Source: Sialis fuliginosa (lineage: Eukaryota; Arthropoda; Insecta; Megaloptera; Sialidae). Taken from it: a DNA stretch of 64,000 nucleotides. Numbering within the stretch: the stretch's first letter is position 1; every line of letters begins with the position of its first letter. The DNA lies in the NCBI GenBank assembly GCA_961205875.1, contig OY540809.1, positions 36,096,267-36,160,266 on the forward strand, in the 5' to 3' direction. Under the pieces are notes generated by a model. It did not search any database and had not been told where the DNA came from. It saw only the letters and a list, made by a program, of their open reading frames with translations. This document shows, in pieces, positions 34,300 through 45,512 of the stretch. The position numbers were made by a program, and so were the translations under genes.

Positions 34300-34828
34300 A
34301 AAAAACATCTGCCAAGTAAATGCACAGTGCTTCCTCGTGCTAAATTCACTAAAGGTAGTTAATTATTCAACAATTTAAATTAAAACTTAGTGTTTATATA
34401 AATTGCCTGGAATTGGTTAACCATTTAATTTTTATACAATTTTACTAAAAAATATTAGTTCGAAATTTTTCTTAAAACGCACCTGAATATTTTTTCATAT
34501 ATTTTAAATTTTTTGACAATTTCAATCTAAATGCAAATGTTAAAATGTCATTTAAAACGTCAAAATGACATTTAATACATCCAAGCAATATCAATTTAGA
34601 AAAACAAAACACGAATTTCTAAAATAAATTGAGATAAATCTTTGTAAGGGAATATTTAACAACAAACGTTATAGACCAATATTTATAGGAAATTTAATGC
34701 TCTACAAAAAATATTCTATAAAATTTTCACGTAACATGTGTCGTTCTTGAGATATCTTGAAAAAATAAATATTTTGGGGTGTCACCTCTCCCCCTTACAC
34801 ACAATTTTGAAGATTTTTAAATGGGACG
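34300..34828 (-). repeat. R-family repeat, copy 12 (truncated)
   Basis: Starts AAAACATCTGCCAAG and stops at AAATGGGAC inside the conserved core. Two ATGTCA units. Confidence 0.85.
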
Positions 34829-35069
34829 TTAAAATAAATTTAATTAAATATGCACTTGCTTCAATAATAATTATGAAACTTTTTTTAAATACTGAAATTT
34901 TAAAATGATTATGTTTTTACGTAGAACTGCATTTTAATTTCAGGCGTTATTTTTATTTAAATCAAGCATTTTAAATTGTTGGCGCTAATCCTAAATACTT
35001 CCTTTACGGCTAGATATCACCACAGTTATATAGGAGTGAATATGAAACAAATAAATTTTATTTAACCAA

Positions 35070-35154
35070 CCTTGGTTGCAAAAATAATTAGGGGGCCGTG
35101 GGTTATCAATTTGATTTGCAGGGGAGCCGTGACATAAACAAGTTTAAGAAGCAC
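35070..35154 (-). mobile_element. hAT-type end fragment
   Basis: Read on the minus strand it starts CAGTGCTTCTTAAAC and contains CACGGC.CCCC blocks, a familiar hAT-type terminus. The other end was not found. It abuts the truncated F copy. Confidence 0.5.
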
Positions 35155-35156
35155 TG

Positions 35157-36070
35157 ATCTAGAAAAGCCATTGTGATACAAATTTGATAAAGGGTTAAGT
35201 ATTAATAAGTGTTATCGATTTCCAATATAAAACAATCATAATTTAGACCAGGGGTCTATGGGGTCAGTAGGCCCGCCGATTTTTATCAAGTATTTTTTGT
35301 TCTTTAATTTATTCCTGAGTTGAGTACTTGGAGAAGATTATATGATACAAAATACATAAAAATATACTTGTTCATATATCATAAGATCAACCGTTTTCGA
35401 GTAATATCGAGAAAATAAAGTACTGCAGAAAACTTAATACGGATGCTCCAAATCATACAAAATAAGTTTATATTATTGTTCTATAATTAAAAATAAGATA
35501 AAAAGTTAATATAAATATACCTTCTAATAATTGTCATCATATACTTATAACCAGTTGTATTACTGTTTCACGTACTTTACTAAAATGACTAAAAAATGAA
35601 ACTATAAATGATTATTTATGAAGTTTTATAATAACTTTGTATCTTATTTTTAATTATATAAACTTATTTTGTATAATTTGAAGCATCAGTTTTATGTAAA
35701 ATTCTGCAGTACTTTCTTTTTTTCGATATTTTTCGAAAACGGTTGATCTTATGACAAATGGACAAAGTTTATTTTTGTGTATTTTGTATCATATAATATT
35801 TTACAAATACCTAACTCAGAAAAAAATTAAAGAACAAAAAAATACTTTATAAAAATCGGCGGGCTTACTGGCCCCATATACCCCTGGTCTAAATTATAAA
35901 TGTTTGATATTAAAAATCGATAACACTTATTTTGGGTAATATTTTTGGAAGACTGTAGCTCCCTCACGAAGAATTTACAGATACAAGTTCACATAAAGTT
36001 TTTTGCTTAGAATTATATCCTCGATCTACTGTTAAATTTTTTTACACTAGTTGTAAATCAACCTGTATAT
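35157..36070. mobile_element. F-family foldback element, left end lost
   Basis: Mirrors 14438-16289 without the nested hAT: AGACCAGGGG.CTATGG on the left and CCCCTGGTCTAAATTAT on the right, ending ACTAGTTGTAAATCAACCTG. GAGTACTTGGAGAAG is the empty target of the H element. Confidence 0.85.
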
Positions 36071-36487
36071 GTATGGTACATATTTGTTTTTGAACATTGA
36101 CAAACGCTTTCTCTTTACTATTTTCATTTTACCTGCACGAGCATCTAAGCTGATATAAATAAAATTGGACGTATTTATTTCACTAATAACATTAGTTAAA
36201 GGAAGAAGTTATTCGTGGAGTTGAGAAAACATGCAATGTTTCTCCAACGCGTTGACACGTACTGATGACCCTATCTATCTGTTAAATAGGATGTGATGAA
36301 ATAAAATAAACCCAAATTGGATGGTCACTTTTAGTGGGCGTTTTATTTAGCAATAAATCTGCTAGAGAAGTAATTTAATTTAGTTGGAATTAGTTTACTC
36401 AGTTCTTGCAAGAACAACATAAAACTATTGTTGTGATATTAACCTTTTAAGGACAGGGATTTTTAGGATGAAATCGACCTTTTTATT
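36071..36487. other. Unassigned sequence
   Basis: Nothing recognised. Confidence 0.4.
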
Positions 36488-36900
36488 ATTAACTTCCCGA
36501 CTGGAAGTTATTGTAATCGGTCCGAAAATCAAAATCAAAAATTTCAACATAATTGTATGTTTTAAGGTCACTATATAGTAGCGTCGATATATCTGAAATA
36601 AGGCTGAAATACATTTTTCATTATTTGTATCGTAGAATATTTATGCTAAGTTTCAAGTAAATCCGACAAAAAAACTTTACACCCCTTTTTACCCCCTTAG
36701 GGGATGAAATTTTAAAAATCCTTTCAGATCATAATCACGTCAAGACACTTCGATTGGCACCCCAACGAAGTCAATAGCATTTTTTATTTATGAAATTTCG
36801 TGAACGTAAAAAATGACAATACAAAAAAATACATACGTACGTACACACACACAGACATCTTTCTAAAAATAGTGTAAATATACTATTAGTAGCGTCGAAT
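36488..36900 (+). repeat. S-family repeat, copy 3, body inverted
   Basis: Head 36488-36585 (TTAACTTCCCGACTGGAAG to GTCACTATA) is in + orientation. The rest (36600-36887) is in reverse and stops at the matching point (GTAAATATACTA). TAGTAGCGTCGA occurs at both edges of the reversed part (36586-36597, 36888-36899). Confidence 0.8.
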
Positions 36901-37048
36901 TATATTTTTTCGTGAAATCTCTTAGTAGTAACATTTTTTTGATTAAATCGCTTGATTTTGGGTTCAAGAATATGTGTGTAAGTTTTCCGGATTCTCAGTG
37001 CTCCGGAACAGGGTCAAAAATGCCTTTGCTTGTAACAAATTAAGATTT

Positions 37049-37614
37049 TTTGACGGGGGTAAAAATAAAACAAAATACAAATATTTCATGTTTTTTGACA
37101 GTTAACGATACGAGTTCATACTTTATTTTTTTCTACTAGATGCGCTTATGAATAACCATTTTAAATACTTACGTCATTTGAACTGTACGATACAACACGG
37201 ACTTTAAAAATGTGAAAAAAGTGAAACAGGTAAGGGAAAAAGTGAAACAGGCCTCTAATGGAAAATATTTCTCAAAAAATTAAAAGAGAAGCTACTTTAG
37301 CAACTTTGATTTATCTTCTTTGTGGCATATCAATGTGAAATTGTAACTTTAATTAATATCTGAGCTATACAGAAAGTTATGTGCAAAGAATTAAAATTTA
37401 ATTCACACGTTTTGACATCGACTAATAGACATTGACAAAGGGAGGGGTGACACATCACTTTATTAGGCGATTCATATTTTCAGGTCGCTTTAACAAACCT
37501 TTAATGATGATGTCAGTTTTTTATAATTCTCCTATAAACAAATTAGTTTTTTAGTTGCAAGCTTGTTTCACTTTTACCCCATGTTTTGGAGTTTCATATT
37601 TACCCCGCTCGACC
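37049..37614 (-). mobile_element. G-family element, copy 3
   Basis: Inverted copy with both ends, GGGGGTAAAAATAAAAC and TTTACCCCGCTCGACC. It has the extra GTGAAACAGG words that the copy at 7204 lacks in part. Confidence 0.8.
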
Positions 37615-37778
37615 TTATTTATTTATTCTTTTGTGACGGATTAATGTAAGAAAAAATATAATTATTAAGTGAGTTTATGTCATTTATTTATTATATTTTC
37701 AAATTATTGTACTTAAATAATCACTTATATTACTAAAATTGACAAAGTTGACAACCTTATTAATTAATAAATTTTAAA

Positions 37779-37822
37779 ATGTCTAAGGGGTGTGCATTTT
37801 ATGGCCAAGCCATGCTATTTTT
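37779..37822 (-). repeat. W repeat fragment
   Basis: CTAAGGGGTGTGC..TTATGGCCAAGCCATGCTAT is the inverse of 51572-51606, the likely end of an otherwise unrecognised element. Confidence 0.55.
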
Positions 37823-38536
37823 GTATTATCTTTGCATTAAAATGTATACATATAAGAATATGCTGACTAAATTAAATTTTAAAATGACGGCTTCTCAAGA
37901 TTCTCAGGTGTGGTAGAACACAAAGGAGCAAACGCCAATCAAACAGAATGGAGTGTAATATTCATCAGTTAATAAAGGTAACATTTGGTACAATATCAGA
38001 AGGTAGTCGCTTACATTTCATAATTGTGTTAAGTGTAGATAACAATGACACACGGTAATTAATTATAATGTAGCATCTGCTTTGCAAGTTATTATTTAAT
38101 TACATATTAGGTACATTGCCAGAAGGGGTTTTCGTTTCAAAGTACATACTCTTGGTATAGTTTTAATAGTTGGGGCATAATGTAATGAAATTACAGGGTT
38201 CCCCAGCATTACTGATGTTAACTTTTAGATTATCTTAAAATATGTTCTCATGAGTGTTTCTCGATATTTTGTACGGTGTGTGTGTGTTCAAAGTGTTCAT
38301 AATTATATTGTTTACATTGTGTGGAAGTTTTATTACAAAACATAATTGTAATAGTATAGGAGCCAGCTGCAAAATCGGTGTAGATTTAACAAGCGTCTGC
38401 CATTGTGGTTACTTTGAAGTACTCACTCAGACAAAGCTCGTACGATGAGTCCGGTCCACCAGCTTGTAGAGGTTTAACAAATAGGGTACACGAAAAATAC
38501 GCAAAAAAATCGCGTAACAACGGATATGACGGTTAC
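37823..38536. other. Unassigned DNA with a weak Cys-rich ORF
   Basis: 38254-38448 (+) encodes a hydrophobic stretch, then a tail with five cysteines (CNSIGASCK, VCHCGY). There is no ATG at its edge and no family match from memory, so it may be chance. Confidence 0.25.
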
Positions 38537-38540
38537 TTAA

Positions 38541-39113
38541 CCTTCAAGCAGGCGCGTAGTCAATAAGAACGGGAGCGGTCGCGCGTAACCTAAAAGACCT
38601 ATTGAAGATTTTAGGGAATTAAAACACCAAAAAGTTAATTAATTACGTATTTTTAATAATTAAAACAATTATCTTTCAGTCAGGAAACTATTTAGTTATT
38701 GAAAATATATTCTAATCGAAGTAACAGCAATTAAAATGATAATTAAAAAATAACACATATTTTCTTTGGATTGGATCAAAATTTCAATAAAATTAAATAA
38801 AATCAAATTATAAAAAAACACACTGGCAAAACAATTTGGCAAGATAAATCCTTATAATTAGAAATCAAAAATTTTAGAAAAAAAAATTATAAAATCCAAA
38901 ATATCAGTTTTCTTCCTCATCAGAATCTTCGCCGCGACTAAAACAAAAGCTATTTGTACAATGCGCGGGGAAAGGGGTAATTAGTTGTTTTTGTTTGTAG
39001 TGAACTTAGAAGAGGGTACTTGAGACGAGAAATGTTTGTGACGAAAATATTCAAAATTATAAACAATAATGTATCAAGTGCGGTCGATTCGACGCCGCGC
39101 GCTTGCTTGAAGG
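38541..39113. mobile_element. piggyBac-like MITE with TTAA duplication
   Basis: Ends CCTTCAAGCAGGCGCG and its mirror CGCGCTTGCTTGAAGG, flanked by TTAA on both sides (38537-38540, 39114-39117). TTAA duplication is the hallmark of piggyBac. 573 bp, no transposase. Confidence 0.85.
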
Positions 39114-39117
39114 TTAA

Positions 39118-39863
39118 AGTAGCCCCAATTAAAGATGTTTTGGATATACGGCAGAAATTTTTGCCTAGGGTTTTAATTACAGGAGCCCATCAAAATTTCG
39201 AACCAAAAATATCAACCGGACCAGACCCGGTGCAAAATGTTTATTTGGACGTACACTTACATAAAAACATAATGGTAAAATTTTTTATATGGGGACTTTG
39301 GGGTTTTAGGCCTACAAATGGCCAGAATTGAATCAAAATCTTAAAAATGCTGTAAAATCTAAAATACCCAATGAAAACTTCTGCCATGGGTATATTTCTA
39401 TTTTATAGTCCCATTGCACTTTCACTATCTAACTTTTCATAAACTAACTCCCTGTGGTGATTTTATTAGTGCTCACATGGGGCAAAAATGTACATTTTCT
39501 TTACATGTTCACTAAGGAATTAAACCCCATTATCCCCGGGTGTGGAGGTTGGGACTATTTTTCCCATGATGTACAACACATGAATAAACGATTTCCGTAA
39601 GTCTGCCAGTGCTCAGATGGGGCAGAAAAATATGTCATCAGCTCTTGTACTACTATATCATATATTATATTTTGATTAAATACAAAATTTAATAATAAAG
39701 GCATTGTAGGCAATCTCTTGAAGAAAATATTAAATACACGGAAAGAATGTTTCATTAAGATTTAGTTTGAAATTTAAAGTAAAAATAACAGTGTTAGAAT
39801 ATAACAAGAAGACAAATGGATAAATTGTGTTTATTTATAATCAGATTTTTTGTCAATATAAGT
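39118..39863. other. Unassigned sequence
   Basis: Less repetitive DNA. GTGCTCA.ATGGGGCA occurs twice (about 39471 and 39610). No credible gene. Confidence 0.4.
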
Positions 39864-40699
39864 AAAAAAAACATCTGCCAAGTAAATGCACAGTGCTTCC
39901 TCGTGCTAAATTCACCAAAGGTAGTTAATTATTCAGCAATTTAAATAAAAACCGATAGTGTTTAAATAAATTGCTTAAAATTGGTTAACCATTTAATTTT
40001 TATACAATTTTACTATAAAATATTAGTTCGAAGTTTTTCTTAAAATGCACCTAATTATTTTTTCGTATATTTTTAATTTTTTGACAATTTCAATCTAAAT
40101 CTAAATTTATGAAAATGTCAAAATTACATTTAAAACGTCAAAATGATATTTAAAACGCCAAAATGACATTTAAAACTTCAAAATGACATTTAATATATCC
40201 AAGCAAATATCAATTAAGAAAAACAAAACACGAATTTTTAAAATAAATTGAGATAAATCTTTGTAAGTGAATATTTTACAACAAACGTTGTAGACCCACA
40301 TTATAGGAAATTTAATGCTCTACAAAAAATATTCTATAAAATTTTCACGTAACATGTGTTGTTCTTGAGATATCTTGAAAAAATAAATATTTTGGGGTGT
40401 CACCCCTCTCCCTTACACACGATTTTGATGATTTTGAAATGGGACCGTCCTCAAGCCAGACCCAACCATCCGACCAAGTTTCAATAATATCGGTTCATGA
40501 GTTATGCATATGACAAGGATTCAGGAGACAGACGGACACACACGCGGATGGATAGACAGACAGACACGGATCGAAAAGTGTTTGTCTTGACGTGAAACAG
40601 AAAGATCAATTTAAAATTTTGAAATCGGAGAACATTTTTTTTGTCTCAATCTGAAATGATTACAAAGCTTCTCGTATCTTCGATATTGCGAGGAAGCAA
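39864..40699 (-). repeat. R-family repeat, copy 13 (full length)
   Basis: Reverse copy from AAAACATCTGCCAAG to GAGGAAGCAAA, four ATGTCA units. Confidence 0.9.
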
Positions 40700-41397
40700 A
40701 AATAAATAAAACATTTTTATGTAATATTGTGAATTTTTGTCATTTTAATAACTTATAAAGATTCATATTTCTGTATTTCGGAGGTTTATAAAGATTTTAG
40801 TGTTTTTATGAAGTTTTTGATATTTAACAGTTTCATATCTGTAAACATTTATTTATATTATTTAATTAAATTAATTAATTATGAATATTAAAATTAATAT
40901 TGTGAACATAACCTACATTTCACGCTAGATGTATCAAATAATAAACATATGTATGTTTTGTACTGAAAAGAGATTAAATAATTAATTAATATGTCTGTAA
41001 CAGTAAAATCATGAGACCAAAAATATATCACAATATATTCCAATTTGATGCGTACGCAATAACAAAGTTATAATTAATTAAATACGAATCTGACGGATAC
41101 CATAAAATTCTTCGATTGTGATTTGGTCGATCATTAATGTATGTACAGCACAAATGAAATTTTGTTTCTAACTTTTAATGAGGAAAATCATAAAGTTTAA
41201 AAATGTTATATTGGTTCGCTTATATTATACTTTCGTGAACTGTTAATGATAAATAAGATTGCCAATTCTGGTTAACTTATAATATTAGAAATAAAATATA
41301 AATCGAGATGATCTTGGTTTAACAGAATTGCACACCCGAAGCAGGCTCTACTTGGAAGTGTTCGTATGAAAATTGTTAAAATGAGCATTATACATTA
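40700..41397. other. AT-rich sequence without recognised feature
   Basis: Nothing recognised. Confidence 0.45.
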
Positions 41398-41508
41398 TAT
41401 GGTTCGGTTTGGGATACAGATAATTTAAGAGCTGATTCCTTGGCTCATTGTGAGTAAAAAATTGTACGGGAAGGTGGGGTCTATCTTCAACACTTCAAAA
41501 ACTTCCTT
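41398..41508 (+). repeat. K repeat, copy 1
   Basis: GGTTTGGGATACAGAT, TTAAGAGCTGATT..TTGGCTCATT and GTACGGGAAGGTGGGG recur at 50217-50360, where the ends are more complete. Confidence 0.6.
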
Positions 41509-41729
41509 CAGAGTAGTACTTACAAACAAAGATTATCTCATAACTTCCAAAGTAACGTAACTAGAGCAACCACAATGAGTCAGTTTCATAGGTAATTAAC
41601 TAACGTATTTTTCAGTATTAGCGTTATTACTATCCGTGTTTCCAGTTCAGAGTTATTGCGTTAAATATATGTTGTTGTTTTTTGAAATTTTTTATGAAAA
41701 TTACATTTCCCCCTAAAAGTACCTATAAT

Positions 41730-41927
41730 ATGTGGAATTTTGTATCATTAATTTGGTGTTTCATAATGTTATCTACAAATTCACTGTGCCAAGTCTGGAC
41801 CTCAAGTGACATGTTGTTTGTTGAAAATGGAATACCGTGGATTCACACAGCTATGGTCCTGGGCCACAACAATGGTCCACTAGCCGCGCTAATACGTTTA
41901 AATTTTCTATCAGGGCATTATGATTGA
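41730..41927 (+). CDS. Possible secreted small protein or first exon
   Basis: 66 codons from ATG 41730 to TGA. The first ~20 residues (MWNFVSLIWCFIMLSTNSLC) have the shape of a signal peptide, followed by a non-hydrophobic stretch QVWTSSDMLFVENGIPW. Base composition is less AT-rich than the flanks, and no repeat family covers it. It could be the first exon of a host gene (no clean GT donor seen before the stop) or a chance frame. No family recognised. Confidence 0.25.
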   Translation: MWNFVSLIWCFIMLSTNSLCQVWTSSDMLFVENGIPWIHTAMVLGHNNGPLAALIRLNFLSGHYD

Positions 41928-43837
41928 TGAAACCGTTTTAGATATGGGGATGTGAAGACGATAGGTATAGCCATTTCGTGACGAAGTTTTGAACTCGAAC
42001 ATTGCAGCGGTCAGTTATCAGTCAAAAATTAGTAAATGACACATTTTACGCCTATATGAAAACTACCATATACACGGTAAGTGGTATCTTATTGTTGTCG
42101 GTTTCAGGGGTCGAAACAAGTTCAGTGTTCAAAAATACTGATTTTACTGACAGAAATCTAAAAATACTGACTTTTACTGACCATCTGAACCGATATAAAA
42201 CAAAATGCGCTTTGCATTGTATTGAAAAGATGGTGAAGTCGAATCGATCAAAATGTATCACAACGCTTAACTTTTCTCAGCCGAAAATTGTGTACAGGTT
42301 TTTTTGTATGTAAAATTAGCTAAAGAACAAATTTTATAATAACTAAAATTGCTGCAAAACCAATAGTTTACGAGATATTTGTAAAAAACCGATTTTCGCG
42401 ACCTTTGACCTAGAATAACTTTTTTTGTACACACGTTTTCGCAATGGAATTTTCAGACGTTATTTCTTATGCCTAAATAAAGATAATCCCAGTGAGAAAA
42501 ATTCATTTGGATTTTTTTCGCACAGCAGCAGTTTATTTTGGCATTTTTGTACTGCAAAAATATCAACCATTTACATAATATTATTTATATACATAAATTC
42601 TTTTTAGTACAATAAAATTCTTTTTAGAAACTATTATTTACATATAAGTACTACGTATGTTATTTTTCTCACCGAACTTGACATAGCCAGTGCTAGGGTA
42701 AGATTATGTTGTTTATATGTTCAGGTATACATACGTTACAATTATGTCATAAAATATCTTCTAAAAGTTGGCAATAAACAACACAAATAATACAAAATAG
42801 AACATTATTTATAATTAAAATATATTTTTCACGGTAATTGTGTCGTTTTGAAGTGAGTTTTTTTACGATAAATAGGGCTCCGATGGACTATTATTCTGAG
42901 ATAAATGTAAGTTTTTTTAACAAAAATAGCCAATTCATGTAGGTATTATGGTATTATGGTAGATTTTTCAAAAGAGTATAAATAAAGCAGTTTTTAAAAC
43001 CATCTGAACATCTGTAAGTGTACTAGATTTTGTAAAATATTTTTTTAAAGAAATAATTTTATCAATGTTTTATAAGTTTTTAAATGTTAAACTGCAGCCA
43101 TTTTTTATTTTTGCTATTCATAAATTTTATTTTGATCTTATAGTGTAGCATAAACATTTAAGTAATATAAAAATCAAGTTTAAAAAATATAGGCTCTTTT
43201 TAACTTTTGAATTTTTGATATTAACATGTATAAATCTGGATTTTTTCAAAAATTAAATAAAATGGCAGATATAAAAAAACTGTTGCACTTTGTATGTTTG
43301 CTTAAATCACTTCCAAATGAGTCATTCAACCTTCCTTCAAAATATTCGTATCGTCGAACAAATGTTTAAAATTGTATTAGTGAATACGAATAATTGAATA
43401 TGGTTATATTACATCAAATATAATTATAAATTTTTTTATGAATATCTTTTATTTTTGATCCATGCTACTTTTAGTATAATATGTGAATTTCATATTTTTT
43501 TAAATAAGGGTTACTATATATATACATATATCTATGTACGTTTTTTTCGTTAAATGTAAAATGTATTCCATAGAAAATCTTGTAATATTAAATAAGGAAT
43601 TTAATTTAGCAAATGAATAAGTGAAAAATTTTATGATTCGTATATTTTTCCAGTGAAATTTAATATACGAATGTGTGTACAAAAATAAAAGCGTATTTTA
43701 TATCTTGTTTTTTATTTGACATTTAAAACTGGTTGGAAATTTTGAAAAATAGATAATCATGTGAATGTTTTAATATTTATATAAAAAATTTATATATCAT
43801 ATTTTTTGTTTCAAATTATGAAATGAAAATATGATAA
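41928..43837. other. AT-rich sequence without recognised feature
   Basis: Only short ORFs, all without recognisable features. ACTGA(T/C)TTTTACTGAC occurs twice near 42140-42180. Confidence 0.45.
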
Positions 43838-43885
43838 GGTAAAGGCACCAGTTATGGCCACTATAAGAGCAAGTTTTTTGTTTAT
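43838..43885 (+). repeat. B-family end fragment
   Basis: ATAAGGTAAAGGCACCAG followed by CACTATAAGAGCAAG matches the left end of 22472-22982. Confidence 0.7.
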
Positions 43886-43978
43886 ATATTATATATCAAT
43901 TATAAATTTTCCTTAATACTAACCTGATCTAATTTAAATATATTAATTCCAAATTTATCTTTATAATTATAATTCACT

Positions 43979-45161
43979 ATACAGAGTGATTCAGCACTGT
44001 CGTGCCAAACTTGAACGGTACATCGAGAAAAATATTTTAAGCAAAAAACATTATATAAACATGTGTCCGGAAATTTGTCATGAGGGGGCTACAGCCCTCT
44101 AAAGATTTTACTCAAAATTAGTTTTTATTTAATATCTTGAGAACCTATTGTGCCATAGTTATGAAATTTGATACAGGGTTTAGTATTAATAAGTGTTATA
44201 TATATCTAGTAACAACCAATAGTAATTTTGACCAGGGTTGTATGGGCCCAGGAGGCCCGTCGATTTTTATCTAGTATTTTTTGTTCTTCAATTTTTTCCT
44301 GAATTAAAAATTTGAATAAGACTGTATGAGACAAAATACACAAAAATATACTTTGCTCATTTATCATAGGATAAACCGTTTACGAGCAATATCGATGCAA
44401 AAGAAAACATGCAGAATTTTACTTAATACGGATGCTTCAAATTAAACAAAATAAATTTATATTTCTGTTCTTTGATTAAAGGTAAGAAAAAAGTTCATGT
44501 ACATATATCACCTAATACGTGTCCTCTTAGACCTATAGCCAGTTCTATTAATGTTGCAAGTAATTTACTAACATAACTAGAAAGCGATACTTAAAATGGC
44601 TATTTGTTGGTAAGGATGAATTTTTGAAGGTATATTTTTATTATTTTTTTGTTTTATTTTTTATCATAGAACAAGAATGTAAAAATGTTTTTTGTAATTT
44701 GAAGCATCCGTATTAAGTAAAATTCTGCATCCTTTCTTTGCATCCATATTTCTCGTAAACGGTTTATCCTATGATAAATGAACAAACTATATTTTTGTGT
44801 ATTTTGTGTCATACAATCTTATTCAAATGTCTAATTCAGGAAAAAATTAAAGAACAAAAAAATACTAGATAAAAATCGATGGGCCCACTGACCCCATACA
44901 GCCCTGATCTAAATTATAATTGTTCAATACTGGAAATCGATAACACTTATTAATACTAAACCCTGTATCAAATTTCATAACTTTAGCACAATGGGGTCTC
45001 CAGATATTAAATAAAAACTAATTTTGAATAAAATCTTTGGAGGGCTGTAGCCCCCTTACGAAAAATTTCCGGACACATGTTCATATAATGTTTTTTGCTT
45101 AAAATATGTCTCTTAATTTACTGTTCAAGTTTGGCACGACAGCACTGAATCACCCTGTATA
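43979..45161. mobile_element. F-family foldback element, complete
   Basis: Ends CAGAGTGATTCAGCACTGTC and its mirror GACAGCACTGAATCACCCTG, probably with TA duplication. The ~560 bp arms (43979-44540 and about 44600-45161) are complementary nearly throughout. No protein is encoded. Confidence 0.88.
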
Positions 45162-45483
45162 TTAATTATTTCAACCCGCTTGCTCAATATTTTTCACACC
45201 TAGTAATGAAAATAACATTTGAAAACATCGCAGCCATTACTGGGGTATTAGTGAAAAATTAATACCCAGTAATTGTTACTGAACACAAAACCCCTCCTAG
45301 AACAATAAAATTAAATTTGGTGGTGACCCTATCTTTAAGATATGTTCAAGAATGGAACATATTAATTTCACTTAAAAAAAAATAATAAGCTGCAGAAAAA
45401 TCATTTATAATCGAACTCGCTCCACTAATCATTTACATAAGAAAATACCCACTTCGTGAATTTCGACTAATCTGCGATGTTTA

Positions 45484-45512
45484 AATGTCATCAAATCATG
45501 CTGTCATGGCAG
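45484..45512 (+). repeat. Possible B-family flank of the M element
   Basis: TGTCATCAAATCA plus CTGT matches the B element just before the point where 47652-47690 resumes it (AAGACAGTTAAATGTATATA). Confidence 0.4.

Noticed and set aside
39020-39331. 103-codon ORF
   Set aside because: It crosses the right boundary and TTAA duplication of the piggyBac-like MITE (39113), so it cannot be an old gene.
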